This document shows, one piece after another, positions 38,301 through 46,458 of a DNA stretch of 64,000 nt. The stretch's first letter is position 1; the number at the start of each line of letters is the position of its first letter. Source of the DNA: Lycorma delicatula (Eukaryota > Arthropoda > Insecta > Hemiptera > Fulgoridae); the NCBI RefSeq assembly GCF_047948215.1, contig NC_134455.1, positions 160,190,575-160,254,574 on the forward strand. The letters run 5' to 3'. Below the pieces are notes generated by a model that saw only the letters and a list, made by a program, of their open reading frames with translations, did no database searches and had not been told where the DNA came from. The position numbers and the translations under genes were made by a program.

Positions 38301-40624
38301 ACTGGTGAAAAAAGTTCATATTAACATTGATTCAGAAACTCTTCATTAGTGATTGTCTATTTATTTGAAATAAATTAAGTTAAAATTAATTTTTAACTGA
38401 CTTTAAAGATGTCTAATCCTTCATATCTTGCCCCTTCAAGTTTAAAGTTTCGCATACTTTTCAGAAACTGACTTCGGGCTTAAGGAGAGTTCAATATGAG
38501 ATTACATAATGGTCGATTATTAAAAAACTTAACTTTTGAAGGTCATGTATTAAAAAAACCAGCCTGAAATATTCAACCCTACCCAACTTCTTACATGATA
38601 ATGAATTATACCTTTCTCAGAAACTGCAGAACAATGCAATAGTTCACTTGAAAATATTAAATTATCTTTCAATAAATATTTATCACAAATGGGAAAACAA
38701 ATGAACTGCAGACCTATACCTATTCAAAGTATTTCAAAGCAACCTATTTATTAATAATAAACCATACCCACCAAAAAAACAACTTCACTGTTTTTGTGAG
38801 TAGGAGACTCACTTTGTCTCCTACTCACAAAAACAGAATGATATAAAAAAAATGATGAAGAATACAAACCCCTAAAAAACAATTAGTGTGAGGATATCCC
38901 TCAAAAAACAATTGCTTGCCCCCAATCCGAAAAAAATTTTATATTATAAAGAAACTACTTGCTATTCTCAAACGTCTCTAAAACATAAATTCTTTGCTTC
39001 AAAGAAGAATGAAAATGGCGGTTTCATTTTGCTTAATAAGAAAGGAATAAAACATGTGATTGTAGCTTGCGCCATCTGATGAAATATAGACAAAACGTTT
39101 GCCTGCTTGCTGTCAGAGAAGAACAAAAATGGTGGTTTTATTTTGGGTGATGAGAAAATAGATATTGACATGTGAACATGTCAATTAATGAATACTTAAT
39201 AGTGAAAATAGATTTTATATAAAGAAAAATGCTTAACAAACCGGTATTACCATTTACCATGTTAGTATATGTTTTTTTTTTGTGAATGAAAAGTCACAAT
39301 GTTACATAAGAAGCTTGTGAGCATTTCTTTAAATACTTCTTCCTGTTTGTCCTTTTCTAGTATTTTTTGAGTCTCCCTTGCATGAGTGTTTTTGGTGGAG
39401 ATTCAGTCAATTCCCAAACAGAAAGTCTTTAAAGAAGAGCTTAAAAAGCAGATTTTTAAAGGAAACTATATTCATACCTTGTAGCAAGCATCAGCAAAGA
39501 ATGTAAGCAACTCTATGAAAACACACAGCTGGTGGAACTTTCTTTTCTAATACCTTCATAAAAAAAAAATACCTCAATACATTCAATGTAGGTCCATATG
39601 TGAAATTGTACCTTTAAATCAACCTTGAACCTAGATTTCACAAAAGTAATGTGCAACAAAACAAGCTCATGGATCTCAATAAACACGGATGTGATGATGA
39701 TTGGATCTGACATATTTTAAAAAAATTATTTTTTCTTTAAATAAACCTTTTATTAAGCTTATAATTTATATTGTTATTTTTTGAATATTAACAGATATTA
39801 AATATAAATTCCTGTTACAGGATGAGCTAACAGAAGTTTGAATTGTTTCAAATCTTTGATAAAATACCCTGACCTATTTTACTTTTAGGTCACTAGGTTT
39901 AACTTTCTTGTTTTTATTAGATATTAAATTAAAAGTCATGTAATATGTTCCAGCACAAAAAAAGCATACTTATGCCTGAAAATGCAGATATATCTACAGT
40001 AATAAAAAATAAATAAAAAAAATTGTTTGAATTTAAAATTCTGAAAATGTAAAATTAGTTTTATTATCTGTAATTTTTAGCTCCATGTACTAATAATATT
40101 CAAAATATGAATTGTAAATCTAAGTATTATTCTACAAAATCATTTCAATATTTTGTTACAGAACAGATCATAATGTTTAATGTTTAAATGGTTTTTTACA
40201 GAAGCACATTTTCATGTATAGTATTATCTACAAAGTGAGTCATGAATTTTCTGATACTATAAATGTGTGAATATTTGATGGTTTTAATTAAATAACTGTG
40301 AATTAATAATCATTGCAGGCAAGGAAAAAATTAAAAAGTTATTTCAATGACTAGCGAATATAAATCCAGGCATTTTTATGAAATAATTTCTGATTTGGCT
40401 AAATGTCACTAAAATTGTTTTGGGAAAAAGTTTAAAAATTTATAAAGCATACTCGGATAAAAGTCCTATTTTCAATGAAACAACTTCACTAATACTTAAT
40501 TTACCTCGTAAAAGTACTAATAAAATGTTTGAACGTAATATTGAGTAAAATAACATAAGAATGTAAAATAAAATTAAACCTTACTGTACTTCAAAAATTA
40601 ATAAAAAGTAACATTTACCTGCAT
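17752..40624 (-). CDS. PDCL3: PDCL3 / viral IAP-associated factor (VIAF), five coding exons
   Basis: Phosducin-like protein 3, a cytosolic thioredoxin-fold co-chaperone of the CCT/TRiC chaperonin. The family is implicated in actin and tubulin folding and in caspase and JNK signalling. Coding exons in order: 40624-40619, 30298-30166, 27872-27641, 20953-20745, 17894-17752. All junctions are GT-AG with phases 0, 1, 2, 1. The spliced CDS is 723 nt (240 residues plus stop), almost the length of human PDCL3. Hallmarks: [19 protein letters not shown] at the N-terminus, an acidic helix ([12 protein letters not shown], residues about 52-65), the thioredoxin-like core with [16 protein letters not shown] and [15 protein letters not shown], and a C-terminal [12 protein letters not shown]. 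The Gly-rich tail ends DGGGGDW. No frame break is seen. The long introns are full of transposon relics. Confidence 0.96.
18502..18667. mobile_element. piggyBac-type MITE, about 160 bp, in PDCL3 intron 4
   Basis: The element is flanked by TTAA on both sides (18502-18505 and 18664-18667) and has inverted termini CACTCTTAGCGCCA of 14 bp, 16 bp when part of the TTAA is counted. The interior is about 130 bp and non-coding. TTAA target duplication with a CAC... terminus is the pattern of the piggyBac superfamily. No autonomous partner is in the window. Confidence 0.65.
18850..20430 (-). pseudogene. R1-like LINE fragment in PDCL3 intron 4
   Basis: Read from right to left, the minus strand gives broken pieces of the C-terminal part of an R1-clade reverse transcriptase ORF2. 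Near 20120 it reads [17 protein letters not shown], followed by an Asp-Ile-Leu-Ala-Val-Glu-Arg block. A downstream frame (19943-19620) has a cysteine-containing tail. The left part (18850-19300) is a 3'-UTR-like stretch that includes one copy of the AGCCCTGACGGGCTTT motif. Stops and frameshifts throughout mark it as dead. It shares the SREAV block with the LINE at 46402-47729. Confidence 0.65.
18915..18942 (-). repeat. Short conserved motif, copy 1
   Basis: On the minus strand: TTAAAGCCCGTCAGGGCT followed by an ATGAATGGGGGG run. It matches plus-strand copies near 59764 and 62738 and is internally palindromic around AGCCC..GGGCT. Confidence 0.6.
20745..20953 (-). CDS. PDCL3: PDCL3 coding exon 4
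   Basis: 209 nt from a CTGCAG acceptor to a GTGAGT donor, ending in phase 1. It encodes the core of the thioredoxin-like fold: [39 protein letters not shown] and [15 protein letters not shown]. This is the most conserved exon and the strongest evidence for the gene's identity. Confidence 0.97.
21160..21345 (+). pseudogene. Jockey/CR1-type reverse transcriptase scrap
   Basis: In PDCL3 intron 3. It reads [20 protein letters not shown] with LPNFLKNQF soon after, matching the start of the LINE RT domain (family pattern: KKGD..-NYRPIS-L). Too short for clade assignment. Confidence 0.5.
21679..21960 (-). pseudogene. DDE-transposase fragment, copy A
   Basis: A block of about 280 bp duplicated at 23095-23370 in the same orientation, with scattered substitutions and a few small indels. 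The minus strand reads [17 protein letters not shown], like the second catalytic Asp region (DNAPYH) of a DDE_3-type transposase. Stops follow. The relation to other elements in the window is unclear. Confidence 0.5.
23095..23370 (-). pseudogene. DDE-transposase fragment, copy B
   Basis: Second copy of the block at 21679-21960, about 1.4 kb away. It lacks roughly 10 bases around the ATATTTTATATC stretch of copy A. Either two old insertions of one family or a local segmental duplication. Confidence 0.5.
23976..24034 (+). repeat. Short direct repeat, copy 1 (partner at 24569)
   Basis: About 58 bp starting TTTTTAAAAACATTTAGACT and ending CTGATACTAATTC recur at 24569-24626 with a few substitutions. 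The spacing is about 590 bp. Confidence 0.6.
24569..24626 (+). repeat. Short direct repeat, copy 2 (partner at 23976)
   Basis: Second copy of the 58-bp repeat. Together with the pair 21679/23095 it suggests that PDCL3 intron 3 grew by copies of related elements. Confidence 0.6.
25053..25196. repeat. CT then GA-rich microsatellite cluster
   Basis: A (CT)n tract, a short CA/TA bridge, and then a long GA/GGGA purine tract. The CT and GA halves can pair as an imperfect hairpin. Simple-sequence DNA in PDCL3 intron 3. Confidence 0.9.
25466..26463 (+). pseudogene. DUF4817/DDE_3-type transposon pseudogene
   Basis: A decayed transposase of the insect mariner-like family with an N-terminal DUF4817 HTH. 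Parts in order: [14 protein letters not shown] with [12 protein letters not shown] (25466-25600); [20 protein letters not shown] and FCVKMMEEL, then [16 protein letters not shown] (25765-25950), where the family's FSDE has become [14 protein letters not shown], with the family's catalytic Asp retained, then [20 protein letters not shown] and DFFLWG (26105-26290). Frames change at least three times and stops occur. It lies in PDCL3 intron 3 in antisense to the gene. Confidence 0.7.
27641..27872 (-). CDS. PDCL3: PDCL3 coding exon 3
   Basis: 232 nt from an acceptor ending ATACAG to a GTAACT donor, ending in phase 2. It encodes the acidic helix, the basic stretch [13 protein letters not shown] and the start of the thioredoxin-like domain ([13 protein letters not shown], then [13 protein letters not shown]). 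The split Gly codon continues in exon 4. Confidence 0.96.
28300..29220. other. PDCL3 intron 2 repeat-like stretch, unidentified
   Basis: CT-rich on the plus strand with a 72-codon frame (28362-28580) that looks like low-complexity translation. The minus strand has LINE-like lysine/glutamate-rich pieces but no diagnostic motif. Possibly an old LINE in minus orientation. Confidence 0.25.
29227..29478 (-). other. Unidentified 83-codon ORF, open on both strands
   Basis: The minus frame 29478-29227 and the plus frame 29240-29473 are both open over the same 235 bp, and the segment is clearly GC-richer than the intron around it. The minus translation has [20 protein letters not shown] and a [10 protein letters not shown] block. 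I recognise no family. It starts with a cysteine-containing segment and has no signal peptide. It may be a piece of a transposon ORF embedded in PDCL3 intron 2. Confidence 0.3.
30166..30298 (-). CDS. PDCL3: PDCL3 coding exon 2
   Basis: 133 nt from a TTTTAG acceptor to a GTTAGT donor, ending in phase 1. It encodes residues 3-46: [20 protein letters not shown], then a Lys/Glu-rich linker and a short helix ending in KERQ. The first base of the codon for Asp-47 closes the exon. Confidence 0.95.
30299..32780. other. PDCL3 intron 1, 3' part: no gene seen
   Basis: AT-rich intronic DNA with a TATATA run near 31950 and the large (TA)n at 32275. No frame with recognisable similarity. Confidence 0.5.
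32275..32333. repeat. (TA)n microsatellite
   Basis: About 59 bp of uninterrupted TA, preceded by degenerate TAATAA/TATA sequence from about 32200. Prone to slippage and to hairpin formation. Confidence 0.95.
32790..33560 (+). pseudogene. Merlin transposase pseudogene
   Basis: Several frames together match the IS1016/Merlin-type DDE transposase. There is a TVxDWxNxxRE-like block ([14 protein letters not shown], near 32985-33025) and VKIDKSH (near 33070), the family's IDES region with the Asp present. [10 protein letters not shown] block follows, and [20 protein letters not shown] (33180-33245) fits the family's VP-R-K-TLLP-I--I-P pattern. Later come HKHSGEL and LWTG. Frameshifts interrupt it at about 33105 and 33320. 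It lies in PDCL3 intron 1, antisense to the gene. Confidence 0.65.
33594..33643. repeat. Perfect 22-bp hairpin
   Basis: Arms 33594-33615 and 33622-33643 are exact reverse complements with a 6-nt loop (AATTCA). It sits just after the Merlin relic. No U-run follows, so it is not terminator-like. Confidence 0.9.
34160..37130 (+). pseudogene. Nearly full-length RTE-like LINE, decayed
   Basis: Endonuclease and reverse transcriptase of an RTE/BovB-like non-LTR retrotransposon, read over many frame changes. The endonuclease begins with RVRAWNV near 34164 and has [20 protein letters not shown] near 34445 and [20 protein letters not shown] near 34645. In the [18 protein letters not shown] lies near 35520, motif A reads [11 protein letters not shown] near 35905 (family FIDLEKAFD, so a catalytic Asp has become Asn), and the YADD box is [12 protein letters not shown] near 36195. 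Next come [10 protein letters not shown] and [14 protein letters not shown]. The C-terminus, [11 protein letters not shown], ends with TGA at 37111-37113 before an A-rich tail. It lies in PDCL3 intron 1, antisense to the gene. Confidence 0.85.
36671..36952 (+). repeat. 152-bp-period tandem duplication inside the RTE-like LINE
   Basis: 36671-36800 recurs as 36823-36952, about 130 bp with essentially no difference, separated by 22 bp. The second copy breaks the reading frame order of the LINE, so the duplication happened after or during insertion. Confidence 0.9.
37165..37480 (+). pseudogene. Jockey/CR1-like RT fragment
   Basis: Reads [20 protein letters not shown], then [13 protein letters not shown] and [10 protein letters not shown], matching the RT palm of jockey/CR1 elements (GF--g-ST, then the lDlsKAFD motif A, then the RkQ motif). 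The motif-A Asp is retained (LLDPSK). Stops follow. It lies directly downstream of the RTE-like LINE but belongs to another clade. Confidence 0.6.
37522..37566. repeat. Perfect 19-bp hairpin
   Basis: Arms 37522-37540 and 37548-37566 around a 7-nt loop. A second small hairpin of 9-bp arms (GAGTTGGAC/GTCCAACTC) lies immediately to its left near 37499-37520. Confidence 0.9.
38255..38400. mobile_element. Possible DNA-transposon terminus
   Basis: TACAGAGTGATTCATAAA resembles the ends (TACAGGGTG-TTCA) of insect DUF4817-type elements. No transposase is attached. Low confidence. Confidence 0.25.
38788..38836. repeat. Perfect 20-bp hairpin
   Basis: Arms 38788-38807 and 38817-38836 around a 9-nt loop. 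Intronic, no associated gene. Confidence 0.9.
39004..39160 (+). repeat. Imperfect direct repeat, spacing about 113 bp
   Basis: A segment of about 40 bp starting GAAGAATGAAAATGGCGGTT recurs as GAAGAACAAAAATGGTGGTT at about 39117. The rest of PDCL3 intron 1 here (37570-40618) shows no gene. Confidence 0.6.
40619..40624 (-). CDS. PDCL3: PDCL3 coding exon 1 (Met-Gln only)
   Basis: Only six coding bases, ATG CAG, followed by GTAAATG as donor. I chose this start because MQ joined in frame to exon 2 gives [10 protein letters not shown], matching the conserved MQ-PN-DTEWND start of PDCL3 proteins. The 5' UTR lies to the right, in the slightly GC-richer stretch up to about 40850. Confidence 0.9.
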
Positions 40625-40860
40625 TACTTTATGATGTACAATCAGATGAAGGAACTGGGACGAAAATCCAGCACATAACCTACAAAACTAATTACCGAAA
40701 GGAGGCCACTCACTAAATTTACGCTACAGACGACGCCTATAATACCAATCCCACAAGATAATCAGCAGAGAACATCACTCCTGTATCCGCCATGTTTGAC
40801 TGCAACTTCTTCGCACAACTCGGTAAGATACCTTTCCGTCCTAAAAATGGTTCTCTACAA
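40619..40860 (-). promoter_or_regulatory. PDCL3: PDCL3 5' UTR and likely promoter region
   Basis: The stretch upstream of the PDCL3 start codon is slightly GC-richer than its surroundings, with several CG dinucleotides, as expected near a housekeeping-gene start. No TATA box is obvious and the transcription start cannot be placed. A short CAT microsatellite follows at about 40860. Confidence 0.4.
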
Positions 40861-41449
40861 CATCATCATCATCATCTTCTTTTTCTTCAACACAAAAATA
40901 CTAAAATGTAATATTGAAAAGCTTCACTTAAGTACTCCTTTTATGGAAATCATCATGTAATTTCAGACAGAGCAATATTTTCGTGATATATATTATAAAA
41001 TGAGTGATATTACACATTCCTTGAAAAAAAATAATCTGAGTTTTTATTTAATTTTGTTAACAAATTCAATTATTTATATTATTCACTTGTTTGAGTTATC
41101 AACAATTTAAATTGCCTAACATGAAAAAGTATATTTTCAATCATTTAATTCGTTTAAGAATAATTCTCATGCTAAGAAAATCAGAAAAACACAATGGCTT
41201 TATTTTATAACTGAAATGACATGATCCACCATCAAAAAATATAAAATGTTCAGCAGCATCCTGACTAATGAACCCAAGTACTGCGAGCAATGTAATCCAT
41301 CTTCGCGCTCTACAGCATGACTTCAACAAGTTCAAATTATGGAGTTTAATTTTCAGTTATTCATACATAATTAAAAATACCCACAAAAGCATATAAAAAT
41401 GTTAAGACGTAAGTTTTTATCTCATGTAATTTCTTAAAATTACGACATC

Positions 41450-42335
41450 CGGACGCCTATGGTGTTCTGCCTAGCGGCAAGCCCCTTATGCCGCCCCTAC
41501 TACATCTCTTTCTACCCCAAGCCTTCTCCTTCGTACTTTTGTAGTTTCAAATCTTTAACTCGTTTATTAACTAAGTACTTCTTCTTTGCTTCCTTTCTCC
41601 TTCTCCTGACCCTTTTAATGCAGTTGCCAAGATTCTAATGACATGATCTAGTCTAATCCAAGATCTAATGACATGTTTTAATTGATTGCCTTTTCTTTTA
41701 TGTACTTCCTGTATTAGTGCTTTTTCTTTTTTAATCCTGTTTATTACTCCCTTACTCCTCACTTTAACTGTCTAAATTATTTTTTCCATCCCTCTCCATA
41801 ACCAATTCTCAATCCAGTGCTCCCTCTTACTTATTCATGCTACACTCCATGCGTAACAATTGGGTAACCTATTCCTTTACCGTAAGACCAACTTTTACTA
41901 GCATAGTAATTCTCTCTTTTTACTGAAAGCTTCCTTCACCATTCTAACCTTACTTTTATTTACATTGCGTTCTTCCAATCCTTGTCCCCATAGCACCCAA
42001 ATATCTGTAATTTTTTACTGTTTCTCTTCCTCTGTCACTTGTCCTTATGAGAAAATTTACTTTGTAATTTACTACCATTATTATAGTTTTTCCTGTATCT
42101 AATTTTATTTCACATTCTTTCACTCCTTCCAGGACTGTTACAATCTTTGAAGGGCACATGTGTCATCAACTACAATTATTCTATCATCAGCAAACCTTAT
42201 GCATCTTATTTTTTATCCTCTTGTACTTATTCCTTCTTCTCTTTCTTCTAATATATTTCTTATCAAAGTTTCAATGTGAATGTTGAACATTATTGGTGAG
42301 AGAGAGCATCCTTGTCTAACATCTTGACCTAGAGC
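41450..42335 (-). pseudogene. LINE reverse transcriptase fragment
   Basis: Read leftwards from 42335: QDVRQGCSLSPIMFNIHIE (the family's GVRQGC-LSP motif), then IRFADDRIIVVDD (YADD box, Asp pair intact), VKECEIKLDTGKT, and NYRYLGAMGTRIGR (the family's YLG-T-T-dGR motif), and finally the KRKGNQLKHVIR tail (family: RKGNWIGHI-R). This is the RT core to C-terminus of an RTE-related LINE, distinct in detail from the one at 34160. Frameshifted and truncated at its 5' side. Confidence 0.75.
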
Positions 42336-42384
42336 CATCCAAAAGTTAGTTAGAATATGACTGAGTCAGTTAAATTCTAACTTA

Positions 42385-42673
42385 CCCACTGGGTTGGTCT
42401 ACATGTCCCAAATCAGCTGATTTGGAAGTTGAGAGTTCCAGCATTCAAGTCCTAGTAAAGTCAGTTATTTTTACACGGATTTGAATACTAGATCGTGGAT
42501 ACCGGTGTTCTTTGGTGGTTGGGTTTCAATTAATTACACATCTCAAGAATGGTCGAACTGAGACTGTATAAGACTACATTTCATTTACACTCATACATAT
42601 CATCCTCATTCATCCTTTAAAGTATTATCTGAAAGATAATTACCCTCCGACTAAACAAGAAAAAAAAGAAGTC
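42385..42673 (+). mobile_element. tRNA-headed SINE with target-site duplication
   Basis: Starts ACCCACTGGGTTGGTCT and has a B-box-like TTCAAGTCC near 42443. A body region follows with TTCTTTGGTGGTTGGGTTTC, and it ends in an A-rich tail. It is flanked by AAATTCTAACTTA at 42372-42384 and again at 42674-42686, a 13-bp target-site duplication. A related copy in minus orientation lies at 63600-63838, and a third, partial one at 63508-63600. Confidence 0.8.
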
Positions 42674-42702
42674 AAATTCTAACTTACTTACTATCCATTA
42701 AA

Positions 42703-42740
42703 ATGACATGCATGTCTTAGAATGAAAACATGCATGTCAT
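42703..42740. repeat. Perfect 13-bp inverted repeat
   Basis: ATGACATGCATGT at 42703-42715 and its reverse complement at 42728-42740, with a 12-nt loop. Just right of the SINE. Confidence 0.85.
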
Positions 42741-43009
42741 CTTATCTGTAATGTATTCTACTACTATGTATTCCTTATTAACAGCATAATTCTTCACACT
42801 TTATAAATTTTTCCAAACCTTCTTAATGACATAATTCTTGATACACAATTTTCTGAATGTTTTATTGTCAATATTATGTCACAGTTTAGGAGAAATTAGT
42901 TCATGTCTTTTTGCCAGCACACAACAGAAGTGATATAGCTATATCCAATTTGTAGTCATGTTATAATACCTGTTTTCTCCTCATTATGACATTCATTCCC
43001 CATTTGCTG

Positions 43010-43590
43010 GAAGGATGGCTACAGTGCTTACATCTACGTTCTGTTGATGACAGGGAAACCTCACAGTCAATTTCCTTTGCTCAAAATCAAGAGTGTCAAC
43101 AAAAAACAAATCTCCATACCAAAATTAGAATTATGCGGCGCACTTTTATTTTCAAAATTATTGAAAAATGTCGTTCTTGCACTTTGTTTGAATATAAATA
43201 GTAATTATTTATGGACAGACTCTACAGTTGTACTTTCTTGGATAGCAGCCTCACCAACAAAATGGAAAACCTTTGTAGCCAACAGATTGTCAGAGATTCA
43301 AGAACTTACTGAAACCTGTAAATGGGGACATGTTTATTCTAAAGAAAATACTTCTGATATACTTTCTCGAGGAATGAGTGCAATCGAATTACAAAATAAT
43401 CACTAATGATGGAAGGGTCCTTTTTTGTTACTGTTACTGGAATAAGAAAACTACTCAAGAAATTAATTTTGAATCGTGGGATTGTTTAAACGAACTCCAT
43501 AATGCATCCACATCAGTAATTATAAATAGTAGCTTGACAGATTTATCTGATTTGTTTTCCTCATTGCCAAAAATGATAAATGCTTAAAAT
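43010..43590 (+). pseudogene. BEL/Pao retrotransposon fragment
   Basis: The 120-codon frame from 43044 has ISIPKLELCGALLFSKLL, NYLWTDSTVVLSWIA, KWKTFVANRLSEIQELT and NTSDILSRG. This is the RNase H and following linker region between reverse transcriptase and integrase in BEL/Pao elements. The DS of WTDSTVVL is retained. The frame shifts at about 43400 and the remainder decays by 43590. No LTR is visible nearby. Confidence 0.8.
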
Positions 43591-43649
43591 TTGAAGAATA
43601 GAACAAGCCACTCCTCTGGTTATTGTTTTCTTTTATTTAGAGCATTCTT

Positions 43650-43880
43650 TGAAAGTCAGAGAAGGATGAAAAAGCGAAAGGCTTTTTGTATACTCCTACA
43701 TTTCTGATTTTTCAAGTCCTCTTTTATTTCCTTCAGCTACAAAATAAGTCTATTATTAGATGTACGCATCAGTTCCCACATTCCCAGTGATTTCTGAATG
43801 ACCAGGGATCCACATCAGCAAACTTTGCTGCTCTCTTTGTTTCTTTTACATATGGCAATTCAAGAATAAGTTGCACCAAA
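43650..43880 (-). pseudogene. LINE RNase H fragment
   Basis: The minus strand at about 43815-43755 reads LMWIPGHSEITGNVGTDAYI, the WvPGHsgi-GNe-AD motif of the RNase H domain found in jockey- and I-type LINEs. The rest is unreadable. Confidence 0.5.
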
Positions 43881-43887
43881 CAATCTG

Positions 43888-44630
43888 TTGAACATTTATT
43901 TCGTTTGCAGGCAGTTCAATATGCTTGCAGTAGCTGAAAATCAGAAACAACTTGAAGTAGTGTTTCTAACAATACCAAAGAATATAACCATACACTGTAT
44001 AGCTTCACGATATAAACAAATGCAACAGCTGGCAAAGACCAGTGAATGGCTTTCATCTAATATATGGAAGTTACTATCAACATCTCATGCAGTTTTAGAG
44101 ATTTCCTAACCCAATATTATTTATGCACACTGATATTAGCTTAATATCTTACAAAATCAATGGACAAAATCCTGAGACTGCTTTTCTGTATAGGGCAGGG
44201 GCTAGATCTATGCAATAAAGACTTGTTGTTAGCCACAGTAAATCAAATATATCAAATGTTATAAAACTCGCAGAAACTTTTCATTATATTTATCCTTCAT
44301 TTCCTGAACCCAAATGGCAGATGGTCTTGTATATGTTTGTCATCCGTTGAAAATATTTTGAAGAGAATGATATGCTAAGGTAGTGTAATAAATGTGATAC
44401 AGAATTGACACAACATTCACCATACATCATAGCAATAAATGTATCATCTGTAGTACACAGGCAGTAATCCTGATTCTCTCTAGAACTACTGATTGAACTT
44501 GAGCTTAACACACCAAGAGCATATTGGAGAACAACATCCTACATTTTTAAGACTGTTTTGGTTGCAGATGAATACGCAATGCAGTCATAGTCCCTTGATT
44601 ATATAATTGTTGACTACAAAGTAAAAGTAC
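43888..44630 (+). pseudogene. Unidentified decayed coding sequence
   Basis: An orphan. A 73-codon open frame (43888-44109) reads IASRYKQMQQLAKTSEWLS. After an apparent +1 shift, frame 44138 and onward reads protein-like for about 165 codons with six or seven in-frame stops: FLYRAGARSMQ, KLAETFHYIYPSFPEPKWQM, VLYMFVIR, LELLIELELNTPRAYWRTTS, YIFKTVLVADEYAMQS, SLDYIIVDYKV. The composition (aromatic and charged residues spaced as in globular proteins) is unlike random AT-rich translation. I recognise no domain. It could be an old host pseudogene, a transposon-borne gene or an endogenised viral gene. No zinc finger, signal peptide or membrane segment is visible. Confidence 0.5.
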
Positions 44631-44649
44631 TTTTAATCTGATCCCTAAT

Positions 44650-45560
44650 TTAAATTTGAGGTAAAATTATATTTAAATGAAATAAAATTTTCATGTTATC
44701 TATAGTTAGCATGTTATCAATGTTTCTTTCAAGAAATCTGATTTCCTATTTATATAAGATTACTGAACCCAATAAATTTTGTCAGAATGAAGGTACTGCT
44801 TCTAAATCTACAAAATAAAGAAATTATTTTTTCAGGTGAAAATTGAAAGCCTAACTTTGTAGATATATCAATCATTCTGTTAATTACTAATTGTAATGTA
44901 AATCTGATTATCACTTTATTCCTGCAAATATAGAAATTTGTCAAATCAACAATATGCATACATCTTCAAATTTCTTGCGGAATTGATTGTAGTTTCCTGT
45001 TTATGGCAATAGTAAGTGTAACACTAAGTGGAAACCTTGTAGAATTCAATTTTTTACTGTCCTCATTGTTGAATAGGTACTGCTAAGATGGTTCTTTCTG
45101 GAAAATATCTGGTGATATAGCAAGAAGATTTTCTCAAAGACCTAACAGATACATATTTGTTTTAAAGTTCCATGCTTTCAACTACATTCTCTGAATTTCA
45201 AAAATACTTTTAGTCAAAGTTCACATACATGTAAGCCACAACTATTAATAATCCACTGAATCAGGCATTCCACATTTCTTAAGAACATGGTTTACCTGTA
45301 GGCCAATAGGTCCCCTTATTATTTTCTAACCTGTTTCTGGGCCTATTCATCAACTAATTGAGCCACTTTGACTTCAATATTTGATAGTCTCAATAAGACC
45401 TGACCACATCCATTCTTTAAGTTGTCTGTGTAATGTGAGGTTATTGTTCTTTGGTTATTTAAAAATGTTCATGTTATAAATAGTATTCTGTGAAAGTTTA
45501 TTACGTGTTTCATTACAAATTCATATTTTCATACTTTTTGTTCTGTGTGCCTTTAATACT
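44650..45560. other. No gene seen
   Basis: AT-rich intergenic DNA between the unidentified pseudogene and the Tc1 relic. Small open frames only. Confidence 0.4.
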
Positions 45561-45567
45561 TGGACAT

Positions 45568-46401
45568 AATGGACATAACTCCAAAAAAGCATTTGAAAAT
45601 TGTTTATCTTTCTGAGCATACCAGTATGACACAACAACAAATAGCTTCTGAGGGTAGTGTTAGACTAAGGACAGAGAATGCTATTTAAACAACCACAACA
45701 ACAATTTAAAGAACCTAGTTCCTTTTCATGTCAAAGAAAAGGCGATTGTAGTCATAAAAGAAAAATTACTCAAATATGCATCACGTAAACTTGATCGAAA
45801 ATTATATGCTGTGGACTTAAATTGAGAATTAGCAGCCAGTGGAACAGATTTACATGTCACAACTGTTAAACACTGATTTTGTTGCACTCAACGGAAAGCT
45901 TGTCAACCAACTAAAAAGGAGCTTTTAGCACCAGCAATGTGCGAAAAAAGGCTCTTATGAGCCAAAGCACATGCTAACTGGACGAAATAAGATTGAAAAA
46001 TGTTTTCAAAGAAATTTGAAAAAAAATTGAAAAGAAGTTGAAACGAGTCATGTATTTATGTTCAAGTATTTATGGTTCTGTACATTAGAAAAGTATCAGA
46101 TGAAAATATACATCACTAACTCATATCTAACAATCAGTTAAACATCTCCAGAAAAAAATTTTTTTGGGTTGTTTCACATTTGAAGGTCCTTGCTCATTAC
46201 TTTGAGTAATGATATGTTGAAAAGTGATGTATATATCAAGATTTTGAAGGAAAGGGTTGTGACACATCTTCAAAACAAAATCCCAACAAAGCAACAGAGT
46301 GTTCCAACATGATTTGACACCATGCCATAATGCTAAAACAGGAAACATTTTTGAAGAATGAAATATTAAAGTGTCTCTACAGCCAGGAACTCCCCAGACT
46401 T
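45568..46401 (+). pseudogene. Tc1-like transposase pseudogene, 5' part
   Basis: The N-terminus reads MDITPKKHLKIVYLSEHTSM then TQQQIASE (HTH region), followed over frame changes by KACQPTKKELLAPAMCEKRL, a KHLQKKIFLGCF-like piece, and FQHDLTPCHNAKTGNIF, the family's FQqDgAPCHtAK with the catalytic Asp retained. The frame reaches GNSPDF at 46400, where a LINE interrupts it. It resumes at 47730 with NSPDLNPIENFWAIVKK, which contains the third catalytic residue region of DD34E elements. Several stops make it dead. Confidence 0.8.
46388..46400. repeat. Target-site duplication, left copy
   Basis: AACTCCCCAGACT, identical to 47730-47742. It brackets the LINE inserted in the Tc1 transposase. Confidence 0.9.
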
Positions 46402-46433
46402 TTTTTTCTTTTGTTATAGAGGTGGAGGAAACC

Positions 46434-46458
46434 CATTTACAGGCGATGCCTGTAAATG
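46434..46458. repeat. 11-bp hairpin with 3-nt loop in the LINE 3' end
   Basis: CATTTACAGGC, loop GAT, GCCTGTAAATG. It lies between a GGTGGAGG segment (about 46421) and its complement CCTCCACC (about 46492), so a larger imperfect stem is possible in the LINE RNA's 3' region. Confidence 0.75.
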
